A stretch of 64,000 bases of DNA from JAWKVD01 sp041398225 (GTDB lineage: Bacteria > Pseudomonadota > Alphaproteobacteria > Caulobacterales > Hyphomonadaceae): contig JAWKVD010000016.1 in the NCBI GenBank assembly GCA_041398225.1, forward strand, positions 39,405 through 103,404, in the 5' to 3' direction. Shown here piece by piece: positions 1 to 8,006 of the stretch. The translations under genes and the position numbers were made by a program. A model generated the notes under the pieces. It saw nothing but the letters and a program-made list of their open reading frames with translations, had not been told where the DNA came from and ran no database searches. Each line of letters begins with the position of its first letter. Within the stretch, counting starts at the first letter, position 1.

Positions 1-847
1 GCTGCATCCGCGTGGCGAGTTTGTCGGCTTGCGCGAAGTCTCCTGCAGCGCATGCCGCCAGAAGGGCGTTGCCGACCTGATCTTCCGCCGTCTGCACGCC
101 CTCTGCATTCCACTGCCCGCTCCACTGGATGTGATGATGACGCGCCAGAAGCGGAACGAAATCGAGATTGACGGGCCCCATGAACACGCGATCCCCCACC
201 GTTTCGCAAAGCTGCTGCGTCGAGGTGAGTGAAACCGGATGCGACACCTTCATGGCAGTCACATTCGGCAGATCGGCAAGGCGGTCGAAGACGTCCAGCG
301 GCTGCCCCGACGGGCCCAGATGCATGAAACGACGGCCGGTGGACAAGGCCGCATAGAGCATGATCGGAAGCTCCGTCGACCGGATGCGCCGCTCCATCTG
401 GTCGCCTAGATCCGCCGCCGAAATGTCCGCAGGATGCCGGGACGCAAGCAGGATCATCTCCACGCCGAGGGCTTCCAGCCGCTGGATCAGAGCGATGTCT
501 GCGTCCGCGCCGCTAACGACAATCCCGTGGACCGACTGCTTCCCCTTCGCCTCGTCAATGACAATGCGATAATATTCTTCCCAGCGCGGATCGCTTGGCA
601 CGGTCCAGTTGATCATCGGCATCACGCCGGAAAAACCCTGCGCGATGCCATTGCGCACATCGTTGCGGATGCCTTCCTCGTCCAGCGTCTCGAAGTCCGA
701 CTTGAACGTTGGGAATATCAGGTGCGCCAGGCCGACGAGCTTGTCAGCTGTCCATTTGCGCTGCTGCGTGGACGTGTCGACCGTTGGGCGTTGTGCTGCC
801 GTCGCGGGCGTTTCCGCGCGCGCGGGTGCTTCAGTCATCAGTGTCAT
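1..847 (-). CDS. DHDPS/N-acetylneuraminate-lyase family aldolase, 3' partial, Tat signal out of frame
   Basis: This gene runs off the left edge, so its C-terminus is missing. The translation has the pattern of class I TIM-barrel aldolases of the dihydrodipicolinate synthase family: an N-terminal strand with FPTFKSDFETLDEEGI, then GFSGVMPMI, a Tyr near residue 165 (LYAALSTGRR) and a candidate Schiff-base Lys near residue 200 (TAMKVSH). The open frame starts at 847. Upstream, a better start at 891 has a strong AGGAGG (902-907) and encodes a Tat-like MNRREVMKAVSIG, but a one-base break near 848-851 puts it out of frame with the rest. Joined, the two pieces make a convincing Tat signal ending near APARAE. 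The substrate is unknown; the family also includes keto-acid and sugar-acid lyases. Confidence 0.75.
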   Translation of the reverse strand, partial: MTLMTEAPARAETPATAAQRPTVDTSTQQRKWTADKLVGLAHLIFPTFKSDFETLDEEGIRNDVRNGIAQGFSGVMPMINWTVPSDPRWEEYYRIVIDEAKGKQSVHGIVVSGADADIALIQRLEALGVEMILLASRHPADISAADLGDQMERRIRSTELPIMLYAALSTGRRFMHLGPSGQPLDVFDRLADLPNVTAMKVSHPVSLTSTQQLCETVGDRVFMGPVNLDFVPLLARHHHIQWSGQWNAEGVQTAEDQVGNALLAACAAGDFAQADKLATRMQ

Positions 848-964
848 GCCGGCCCTATGCTGACAGCTTTCATCACTTCGCGGCGGTTCATTCGGATATT
901 CCCTCCTGGTAGTGTCTCACGCAAGGCGGCAGTGACCTCGGCGGCCGCATGCCAACGCAAACTT

Positions 965-2524
965 TCAGCTGGCGATCATCGGAATGATGTCCGCTGCGCG
1001 GTCCAGCTTTTCCATCTCCATGACCGTGTCGATCACATCCTGCGCCCGCGTGCGCCCGAGGACCGGCCCCATCAGCTCCATGGCCTTGGCCACCACATCC
1101 TCACGCGTCATCGGGTGAGATGGAAATCCGCGAACGAACGGAACGAACAACTTGCTCGTGCCAGTCTGGCTATCGACCAGCGTCACCCGAGCGGGCTCCG
1201 TTCGCGTCTCCCCTTCGGCCACTTCCAGATCCGGCGCGTGGACGACGTCCATCTTCTTCATCAACTCGTGGACCGCGCTATCCGCGTTGAAGCGCTCACG
1301 ATCCTGCGCCGCAACCAGGTCGAGACGCCCATCAATCAGGATGATCGAAGCCAGATAGCGAAGGTTCAGTGCAGGCATTTCTGCATTGCGAAACGCCTCC
1401 CATCGGCCCGGCATCTCCATTACGATGCTCTCCACCGTTTGCGGGGACGTCTTTGGCAACAGCTCCAACACGGCCTGAACCGCCGGTTGGGTCGGACCGC
1501 CAACCGGATATCGCTTGTACGCGGTATGGGGCAACTCGGAGCGGGTCCGAAGGTCCTCGATCAGATAGTAGGGATCGTGATCCGCACCCTCGCGGAAGAT
1601 CTTGTGGTTCATGTAGCCTTCGGGATTGTCGAAGCAATCGGCAACGCCGGTGTACCCGGTCTCGACCAGCAGAGCCGACTCAACGCCGTTGCGCGCGCCG
1701 ACGCCTGCGAAAACGAAGGTCTTTTCGATGTGGTCTTCGTCCAACAGCCACTGCCATGACCCTGAGGCCTGCTGGCAGGCATAGGACATGACGTATTTGA
1801 TCTGTTCCTCGGACAGTCCCAGCATGGACGCCGAGGTCGCCGCGGCGCCGAAGCAGGGGCCCATTCCGTGATTGGCGAGTCCCGCGGCGTAGAGCGTGCG
1901 TACGCCGAGCGCCTTGGGTACGCGTCCGCACATTTCATAGCCCGCCACGCAGGCGCGCAGCACATCGCTTCCTGATCCGCCGCGATTTTCCGCCAGCGCG
2001 AAAGCAGCGGCGACCACCGCCGGTCCCGGCTGCACGAACGCCGAAGGGATGAAGTCATTGATTTCCGATCCATGCACGATCATCGCCGAACCATAGACTG
2101 CGTCCACCAGACCAACTCGTTCGCTCGTCGCCAGCATGGTCGCGCCGTTCTCTGCTCCCGCGGACTTCGACAGAGCATACTTCCGACCGAGCACGGCCGG
2201 CTCCAGGTCCTTGCACGACACCGCTGCGGCAAGCGTGTCGAGGATATGCCGCTTGCCCAATTCCAGGAATTCGGGATCAACCGCAGCGGTGCGGATATTG
2301 GCGATGTACGCGCTGATGGTCGGTGTGAGCAGGCGCCCGTCGCCACGCGCTGTGGCTTGCGCCTGTTCGGCTGGTTCATTCGACGGCGCCGATGTCCCTG
2401 TGGCCGTTTGGGCGTTCGACGCCGTTGCGCATCCGCCCAGAACAGCGCTCACACCGATCAGGCCGGCTCCCAGCGCCTCCCGACGGCTGGGAGCGTTTCC
2501 TGTCTGCGGATAAGCCTTCCCCAT
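965..2524 (-). CDS. MmgE/PrpD family protein, predicted Tat lipoprotein
   Basis: The protein is about 519 residues and matches the MmgE/PrpD family (2-methylcitrate dehydratase, cis-aconitate decarboxylase): the all-helical part holds KRHILDTLAAAVSCKDLEP and a YEMCGRVPKALG stretch, and a smaller C-terminal domain follows. I chose the start at 2524 because GGGAG lies upstream and because it places a Tat-like SRREALGAG and a lipobox (LGGC) at the N-terminus; an in-frame start at 2563 is less likely. Members of this family are normally cytosolic, so a Tat/lipoprotein export signal is unusual. It lies upstream of the DHDPS-type gene on the same strand and is probably co-transcribed with it. The reaction is not known. 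Confidence 0.85.
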   Translation of the reverse strand: MGKAYPQTGNAPSRREALGAGLIGVSAVLGGCATASNAQTATGTSAPSNEPAEQAQATARGDGRLLTPTISAYIANIRTAAVDPEFLELGKRHILDTLAAAVSCKDLEPAVLGRKYALSKSAGAENGATMLATSERVGLVDAVYGSAMIVHGSEINDFIPSAFVQPGPAVVAAAFALAENRGGSGSDVLRACVAGYEMCGRVPKALGVRTLYAAGLANHGMGPCFGAAATSASMLGLSEEQIKYVMSYACQQASGSWQWLLDEDHIEKTFVFAGVGARNGVESALLVETGYTGVADCFDNPEGYMNHKIFREGADHDPYYLIEDLRTRSELPHTAYKRYPVGGPTQPAVQAVLELLPKTSPQTVESIVMEMPGRWEAFRNAEMPALNLRYLASIILIDGRLDLVAAQDRERFNADSAVHELMKKMDVVHAPDLEVAEGETRTEPARVTLVDSQTGTSKLFVPFVRGFPSHPMTREDVVAKAMELMGPVLGRTRAQDVIDTVMEMEKLDRAADIIPMIAS

Positions 2525-2582
2525 GCTCTTCTTCTCCCGTTCGATGGCGCCTTTTCTCGGCACCTGTCCACCATCTTCTGGG

Positions 2583-2599
2583 TTTCAGTATGTGAAACA
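2583..2599. promoter_or_regulatory. Inverted repeat GTTTCA-N5-TGAAAC, candidate repressor operator
   Basis: A perfect 6-bp inverted repeat (GTTTCA, gtatg, TGAAAC) sits in the divergent promoter region, 59 bp upstream of the MmgE/PrpD start and 139 bp upstream of the serine hydrolase start. The spacing and half-site resemble operators used by IclR/KdgR-type regulators, but no such regulator is encoded in the window, so the binding protein is unknown. Confidence 0.4.
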
Positions 2600-2737
2600 C
2601 ATTTCCAGAATTTGCCAGCCGTTCGGACCGCAATTCTCTTTACATCGCACCTGCATCCAGCCAAAAACCTCGTCACAACGACGAAAGACGGGCCAAGAAG
2701 ACTGCAGCTGCAGGGCCTGACGGGAAGGAGCAATCCA

Positions 2738-4180
2738 ATGAGACGCACGTGGTTGGCGACTGCACTCACGACGCTGACGATATCGTCGGCGCCTCTCGCT
2801 ACAGCTCAGGAGGTTCGCTCAGCGTCGGGCCCCGCTCCCGCCAGCGCGTCGAGGTCCGAAGTGGAGATGTCGCGGCACGCGGCAGCCCAGGCGGCGGGGT
2901 ATCAGGCACTGCACCTGTGTACCGGAATCTTCACCTCAGAAATGTCCGAAGATGTCGTCCGCCAAACCTTCCAGCGCGGCGACATTTCCAGCGACCGCTT
3001 CCGCGAAAATATCGATCGCGACGCCAAGTCGGTCTCGGTCACCTATCTCGATGACATGCCTCCGCGGATTGCCGTCTACCGTCCGTATCTTGGCTGCACC
3101 CAGCTTCCAATTGGCGCGAGCATGGACGCCGCCGCCGGTCTGCGGCGCCTGACCGGCGACCTCTCGGCGCCGGGCTTCGACCAGAGCGACTGGCCGATGG
3201 GTGACAAGAACGCGATCAGGCGACTCCCCCGCTCTGAGCGCAATGCCCTCGAAGCGGTCATGGACGAGGCATTCCGCGACCAGGAAGGCGCCTACACCGG
3301 CAACACATGGGGCATCGTGGTCATCAAGGACGGCAAGATCGTCTCTGAACGCTACGTTGAAGGTTTCGGGCCGCACATCTCCGCACGCACCAATTCCATG
3401 TGCAAGAGTCTGGGCATCAGCCTGGTCGGGATAGGCGTGCAGAAGGGCCTTGTCGACATCCACGGCAAGGCGCCGCTGGAGGCGTGGCGGACTCCCGGCG
3501 ACCCGCGGGGCGAGATCACGTTGAACGACATGCTGCACATGGCCAGCGGCATGTACACGCAGGGCTCAGGCAACCCACAGGGCGACATCTACGGATCGGG
3601 CGCGCCGCCCTCGGAGATTTCCGCGCTCAACATGATGGACGCCAAACCTGGCGAACGCTTCGTCTACGCAGGCTCGGATACCATCCTGTCGGTCCGCGCC
3701 GTTCGCGAAGCTCTCGATGACGACGAGGCATTCATCTCCTTCCCCCATCGCGAGCTGATGTGGAAGATCGGAATGACCCGCACTGTTGTCGAAACCGATT
3801 GGCGCAATGACTTCCTCGCATCCGGCCAGTGCTGGTCCACCGCCCGCGATTTTGGACGCTTCGGTCTGCTCTATCTCAATGACGGCATGTGGAATGGTGA
3901 GCGGATCCTTCCCGCCGGATGGGCGGACTATGTCTCCGAACTCGCGCCTGCCCAACCAGGCTCATATCTAGCGGGAACAGGCGCGGGATATGGCGCGCAG
4001 TTCTGGGTTTACGATGGCCGCGAGGGTCTGCCGAAGGCCTACTCGGCAGCCGGCGCGCTCGGCCAGTACGCCATGATCGTACCCTCGGAAAATCTTGTGG
4101 TGGTGCGGCGCGGCCTTGATCGCGGCCAAGGCTTCAACATCGCGAAATTCACGGCCGACGTCATCAAGGCGCTGGAGTAG
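2738..4180 (+). CDS. Exported beta-lactamase-fold serine hydrolase
   Basis: This 480-residue protein has a cleavable signal peptide (about residues 1-23, ending ATAQE) and a penicillin-binding/6-aminohexanoate-dimer-hydrolase-like fold. The SxxK motif is S220-M-C-K223, the expected Tyr is Y310 in FVYAGSD, and a third motif region GALGQYAMIVP follows near the C-terminus. Start 2738 is supported by GGAAGGAG seven bases upstream, although the frame stays open further upstream. The family hydrolyses amide or ester bonds in small molecules or peptides; the substrate here is unknown. It is followed after four bases by a second hydrolase of the same fold, suggesting translational coupling and a shared pathway. 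Confidence 0.85.
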   Translation: MRRTWLATALTTLTISSAPLATAQEVRSASGPAPASASRSEVEMSRHAAAQAAGYQALHLCTGIFTSEMSEDVVRQTFQRGDISSDRFRENIDRDAKSVSVTYLDDMPPRIAVYRPYLGCTQLPIGASMDAAAGLRRLTGDLSAPGFDQSDWPMGDKNAIRRLPRSERNALEAVMDEAFRDQEGAYTGNTWGIVVIKDGKIVSERYVEGFGPHISARTNSMCKSLGISLVGIGVQKGLVDIHGKAPLEAWRTPGDPRGEITLNDMLHMASGMYTQGSGNPQGDIYGSGAPPSEISALNMMDAKPGERFVYAGSDTILSVRAVREALDDDEAFISFPHRELMWKIGMTRTVVETDWRNDFLASGQCWSTARDFGRFGLLYLNDGMWNGERILPAGWADYVSELAPAQPGSYLAGTGAGYGAQFWVYDGREGLPKAYSAAGALGQYAMIVPSENLVVVRRGLDRGQGFNIAKFTADVIKALE

Positions 4181-4184
4181 ATCC

Positions 4185-5348
4185 ATGGCGATGCCCATCC
4201 CCACACGACGCAGTGTGCTGCTCGGCGGAACGGCCCTGCTGGCCGCTTGTTCGGGCCAGACGGACAACCCGCCTGAGGTGTCTCAGGCTCCTGCTCAGGG
4301 GCCCGGAAAGGGCCCCTGGCACCAATCCAACCCAGAAGATCTCGGACTGTCCGCAGATGCGCTCAACGCTGCCGCCGACAAGCTCGCCGAAGCCGGCGAG
4401 CGCCAGGGCATCGTCGTCGTCCGCAACGGCCTGCTCGCCTTTGAAAAATACTGGGAGACGCCCTACGCACGCGCAACGCCGGATTGGCAGAATGTCTCCT
4501 TCTCCTCCGGCAAGTCCTGGGGCTCCACTATGGTCGGCGTGGCCCAGTACAAGGGACACCTCGATATCAACGATCTCGCTTCGAAGTATCACCCTTCAGA
4601 AGTCTCGGGGCTGAAGCCGGACACCACCATCAAGCATCTCCTCACCATGAGTTCCGGTGGAACCATGAACATGAAGCCGAGCTCGGTGCCGCCCAGACGG
4701 CTGGATGACGACGCACCGCCCGGGCCGGGCGCTGAGTACGAATGGTACGAAGAAGCCGAGGACGGTACGCCCGAAGGATATGGGCGGACAATCGAACCGG
4801 GCGCACAATTCTTCTATGATGGAGCCCCGGCCGACCACCTCGCAGACATAGTCTCGAACGCCGTGGGAAAATCCAGCCATCGCTTCATGCTGGAGGAGGT
4901 CGCTGCGCCGTTGGGATGCGAGAATTTCAGCTACCAGCCTGAGGGCGTGGATCACAACGACAATGTGCGGATCGGCGGATCGATCCTGCTGTCTTGCCGC
5001 GACATGGCCCGTCTCGGACAGCTCTACCTCAACAAGGGCCAGTGGGGCGGTGTCCCCATTCTCGACGCCGACTACATCGAAGCGGCAACCAGCCCATCAG
5101 AACTCAACTCGGCCTATGGCTATCTCTGGTGGCTGAACGGAACCGGTCGCGTCGAGAAGGCGCCCCGCTCGATGTATTTTGCGGCCGGCGCGCTTGGCCA
5201 GTTCTGCTTTGTCCTGCCTGAACAGGACATGGTGATCGCAACCATGGCTTCGGCCGCCCTGGCCTGTCCGCAGACGCGGCCTGGGACGCCCTCGCCCCGG
5301 CCCTTCCCGCTGACGCCAGCCCGCGTGAAGCTCCCAGGAGACCTCGTG
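4185..5348 (+). CDS. Beta-lactamase-fold serine hydrolase lipoprotein, runs in frame into the next gene
   Basis: The N-terminus has a Tat-like TRRSVLLGG and a lipobox LLAAC (Cys22). SxxK is S107-S-G-K110 and the AAGALGQFCFVLPEQDMV stretch matches the third motif region of beta-lactamase-fold esterases. Start 4185 has GGAG eight bases upstream. There is no stop before the downstream lipoprotein gene: the frame reads through a proline-rich stretch into it. A different frame from about 5261 encodes GLSADAAWDALAPALPADAS, which looks like the natural C-terminus of this fold, so a one-base frameshift near 5255-5262 is likely. It is unclear whether this is a true fusion, a mutation or a sequence error. 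Confidence 0.75.
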
Positions 5349-6785
5349 ATGATCCGTATCTCTACTCTGCTCGCTGGCGCTGCTGCGCTCACGCTTGCCG
5401 CATGCAGCGCTCCTGACGCGGATGCTCCCGACACGGCGGACGGCCTGACCATCCAAACGGGCTCGGGCGCACTCGTCGGCGAAGCGCTGGGCGGCGTTCG
5501 CGTCTTCAAGGGCGTACCATTCGCACAACCGCCTGTGGGCGAACTGCGCTGGCGTGCGCCGCAACCCGTGTCCTGGGAGGGAACCTACGAGGCCAATGCG
5601 TTCAAACCCGCTTGCCTTCAGCGCGTCCGCGAAGACGGTGCGCCTAACGGAGGCGGCTACGCTGGACCGGTCAGCGAGGACTGTCTTTACCTCAACATCT
5701 GGGCGCCAGAGAACGCGCAACACGCGCCGATCATGGTCTTCCTGTTCGGTGGCGGCGGAGTCGTGGGCGCCGGCAGTGTCGCAACCTATGACGGCACGGC
5801 GTTCGCACGCGACGGCGTCATTCTCGCCACCATCGATTATCGGCTGGGTGCGCTTGCCGGGTTCTCCCATCCCGCATTGACGGCCGAGGCGGAATCCAAC
5901 GGCGAAGCGCACAGCAACTATCACCTGCTCGATGCGATCGCAGCGCTGCAGTGGATGAAGGACAACGCTGCGGCGTTTGGCGGCGATCCCGAGAACATCC
6001 TGCTGTTCGGAGAAAGCGCTGGGGCCACGATGACGGCGAACATCGCAACGTCGCCGCTGTCCAATGGGCTCTTTCAGAAGGCGATATTCGAATCGACAGG
6101 ATCACTCGCAACGCCCGCAACGCCGTTGGCAACTGCAGAGGAACGCGGCGTAGCATTTGCGACCGAACTGGGCCTCGATGGCTCCGAGGCAACGACAGCG
6201 GAGCTCCGCACGCTTGACGCCGAGGCGATCATTTCAAGCCGCCTCTCCGGTCGTGGTCACCGGACGATCCTGGATGGGTCTGTGAAGGCGCAGTCGATCG
6301 AGGACGCCTTCGCGACCGGAAACGAGAACCCTGTTCTCGTGATGCTGGGGACGAACTCGGACGAAGGACGGTTGCGCGGCACGCAGATCATCGCCGACCA
6401 CGCAATGGATGGCCTGCCGGTCTGGCAGTATTTTTTCGACTATGTCGCGCACGATCTCAGGGAAGCGAACCCGAACGGGGCGCCCCATGCAGGCGAACTG
6501 CCTTTCGTGTTCGACACGCTGGATCTCTACCCGCGCGTGGAAACCAAGACTGACGAGGACCAGAAAGCCGCCGACCTCATTCACTCCTGCTGGATCGCCT
6601 TCGCCAAGGCTCCGATGGATGCAACCGAGCTGACCTGTGGCGATGGATTCCTCTGGCCGGCCCGTGCACCTGAGAACGACAAGGCCGTTGCGATTTTCCG
6701 GGTCGAACCTTCCCTGGGCAAGGCGGATGAACTTCGCTCCCCGCCCAACGGCGCTGAACCCGGCCCCACCAGCCGAGAGGGCTGA
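5349..6785 (+). CDS. Type-B carboxylesterase lipoprotein
   Basis: This 478-residue protein begins with a lipoprotein signal (LTLAAC, Cys19). It has classic carboxylesterase type B features: FKGVPFAQPPVGELRW, SEDCLYLNIW, a GESAG nucleophile elbow (S223), a GTNSDEGR segment expected to carry the acidic residue, and HAGELPFVF with the expected His. I place the start at 5349 because it follows AGGAG (5336-5340) and begins its own lipobox, although the frame is open through the upstream hydrolase gene. It is predicted to hydrolyse carboxylic esters in the periplasm. It ends the operon that starts at 2738. Confidence 0.88.
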   Translation: MIRISTLLAGAAALTLAACSAPDADAPDTADGLTIQTGSGALVGEALGGVRVFKGVPFAQPPVGELRWRAPQPVSWEGTYEANAFKPACLQRVREDGAPNGGGYAGPVSEDCLYLNIWAPENAQHAPIMVFLFGGGGVVGAGSVATYDGTAFARDGVILATIDYRLGALAGFSHPALTAEAESNGEAHSNYHLLDAIAALQWMKDNAAAFGGDPENILLFGESAGATMTANIATSPLSNGLFQKAIFESTGSLATPATPLATAEERGVAFATELGLDGSEATTAELRTLDAEAIISSRLSGRGHRTILDGSVKAQSIEDAFATGNENPVLVMLGTNSDEGRLRGTQIIADHAMDGLPVWQYFFDYVAHDLREANPNGAPHAGELPFVFDTLDLYPRVETKTDEDQKAADLIHSCWIAFAKAPMDATELTCGDGFLWPARAPENDKAVAIFRVEPSLGKADELRSPPNGAEPGPTSREG

Positions 6786-6993
6786 CTGGTCAGTCTCGGG
6801 CGCGTCGCCGCTGCGCGTCACGCCCGCGAACGTCAGCTGTTGGCCAATAGCCGCCCCCTGGCCGTTCGGTCGCGAACGGCTGTCTCCCTTTAAACTTGAC
6901 ATTCGATCGCTGCGTTCTGCACGTACGGTACGGTTATACCCTACGCGCTTTCGCAAGGTTCAATCGCTCCCTACTACCCATCGTACCGAACAG

Positions 6994-7818
6994 GGGACTG
7001 TCACGCTAACTCACCGAGGGTGAGCTTCGCTCGCAGTCGACGGAAGTCACGCCGCCGTCGCTCGATTCCAGACGGATTCCGCCCGCGTTCGGAAAATCCG
7101 CAGCGTATGTCGGCTGATGAGGTGTCGTTGATAGTCGAACGCATTGTAGATTGCTCCGTGGGTTTCCAAGAAGCGCTGCGCCGAGATCCACGACTTGAAG
7201 CCCAGCATCTTTCGTTCGCGTCGTCGGATGGGAAGGTGGGAATTCTCGGCGCGGTTGTTCTCCCGCAAGCGGCCCGATTGATGGCGGTCTCCCAGACCAA
7301 CAAGCGTAACGCAGCGCCATACGAGGGCAAACCGTCAGTGACGATCTTCTCAGGTTTGACCCGCTGGTTCCGAATAAGGCGCTTCAGCAGATTGAGAGCA
7401 GCGGTAGCGTCTCGCCGCTTCTGCACAACCAGATCAAGCACCTCGCCCTCATCATCCACGGCGCGCCAAATGTACATGCGCTCGCCGCCGATCTTCGAGA
7501 CCATTTCATCCAAATGCCAGCGCGGCGAGGCAGGGAGTTTTTGCCGCCTCAGATTTTTCGCAATCAGAGGTCCGAACTTGATGGTCCAACAGCGGATCGT
7601 CTCATAGCTCACCTCAATCCCGCGCCGGTTCAACAATTCCTCGACATCGCGAAAACTCAGCGTGAACCGGAAGTACAACCACACCGCATGTCGGATGACA
7701 TCTGGAGGGAAGCGGTGGCGCTTGAACGAAAGTCTCTGAATTCGCGCCATTTACTCCCCTTCCCCACCTGCTCATAGGCGAATAGCAGAGACCGTTTAGC
7801 GTTGAACTGACAGCGCCC
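6994..7818 (-). mobile_element. IS6-family insertion sequence copy
   Basis: The element holds one transposase reading frame on the minus strand. Its ends look like imperfect inverted repeats: GGGGACTGTCACGCTAAC at 6993-7010, and GGGCGCTGTCAG with a downstream CGCTAAAC read inward from 7818. The CTGACAGC(A/G)CC end recurs at the other IS6 remnants near 30.6 and 32.2 kb. No target-site duplication is visible in the flanks. Boundaries are estimated from these repeats. Confidence 0.7.
7047..7750 (-). pseudogene. IS6-family transposase, frameshifted
   Basis: The N-terminal part shows the family hallmarks: VIRHAVWLYFRFTLSFRDVEEL, the first catalytic Asp in WHLDEM and the second in VTDGLPSYG. The third catalytic residue, the Glu in ENNRAENSH, is encoded in a different frame that ends at 7047. 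The frame changes near 7290-7300, just after SYGAALR. The reading frame as given would instead run on to 7001 with a non-homologous tail. The transposase is therefore inactive unless the break is a sequencing error. Confidence 0.85.
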
Positions 7819-8006
7819 TCGATTTCCCTCAACGTTGGCAAATTGCCGGCCGACAGTCGAAAATTCGCCGGAGGCTGATGTTTGAGGCGACAGGCGGGAA
7901 CCGTCGATCAACAGATCTTTGACGCCATATGCAGGCTGGTGTTTGCCCGGTCGATCAATTCTGACACGATGATGGGTGACGACCCACCGATATACCGAGC
8001 GTGTGA

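Noticed and set aside
434..1759. Long plus-strand open frame opposite the MmgE/PrpD gene and its upstream neighbour
   Set aside because: It is antisense to a well-supported gene, has His/Arg-rich composition and no family resemblance; it is a shadow of GC-rich coding.
6890..6945. TTGACA at 6896-6901 as a promoter
   Set aside because: No -10 element at 16-18 bases; TTATAC lies 32 bases away.
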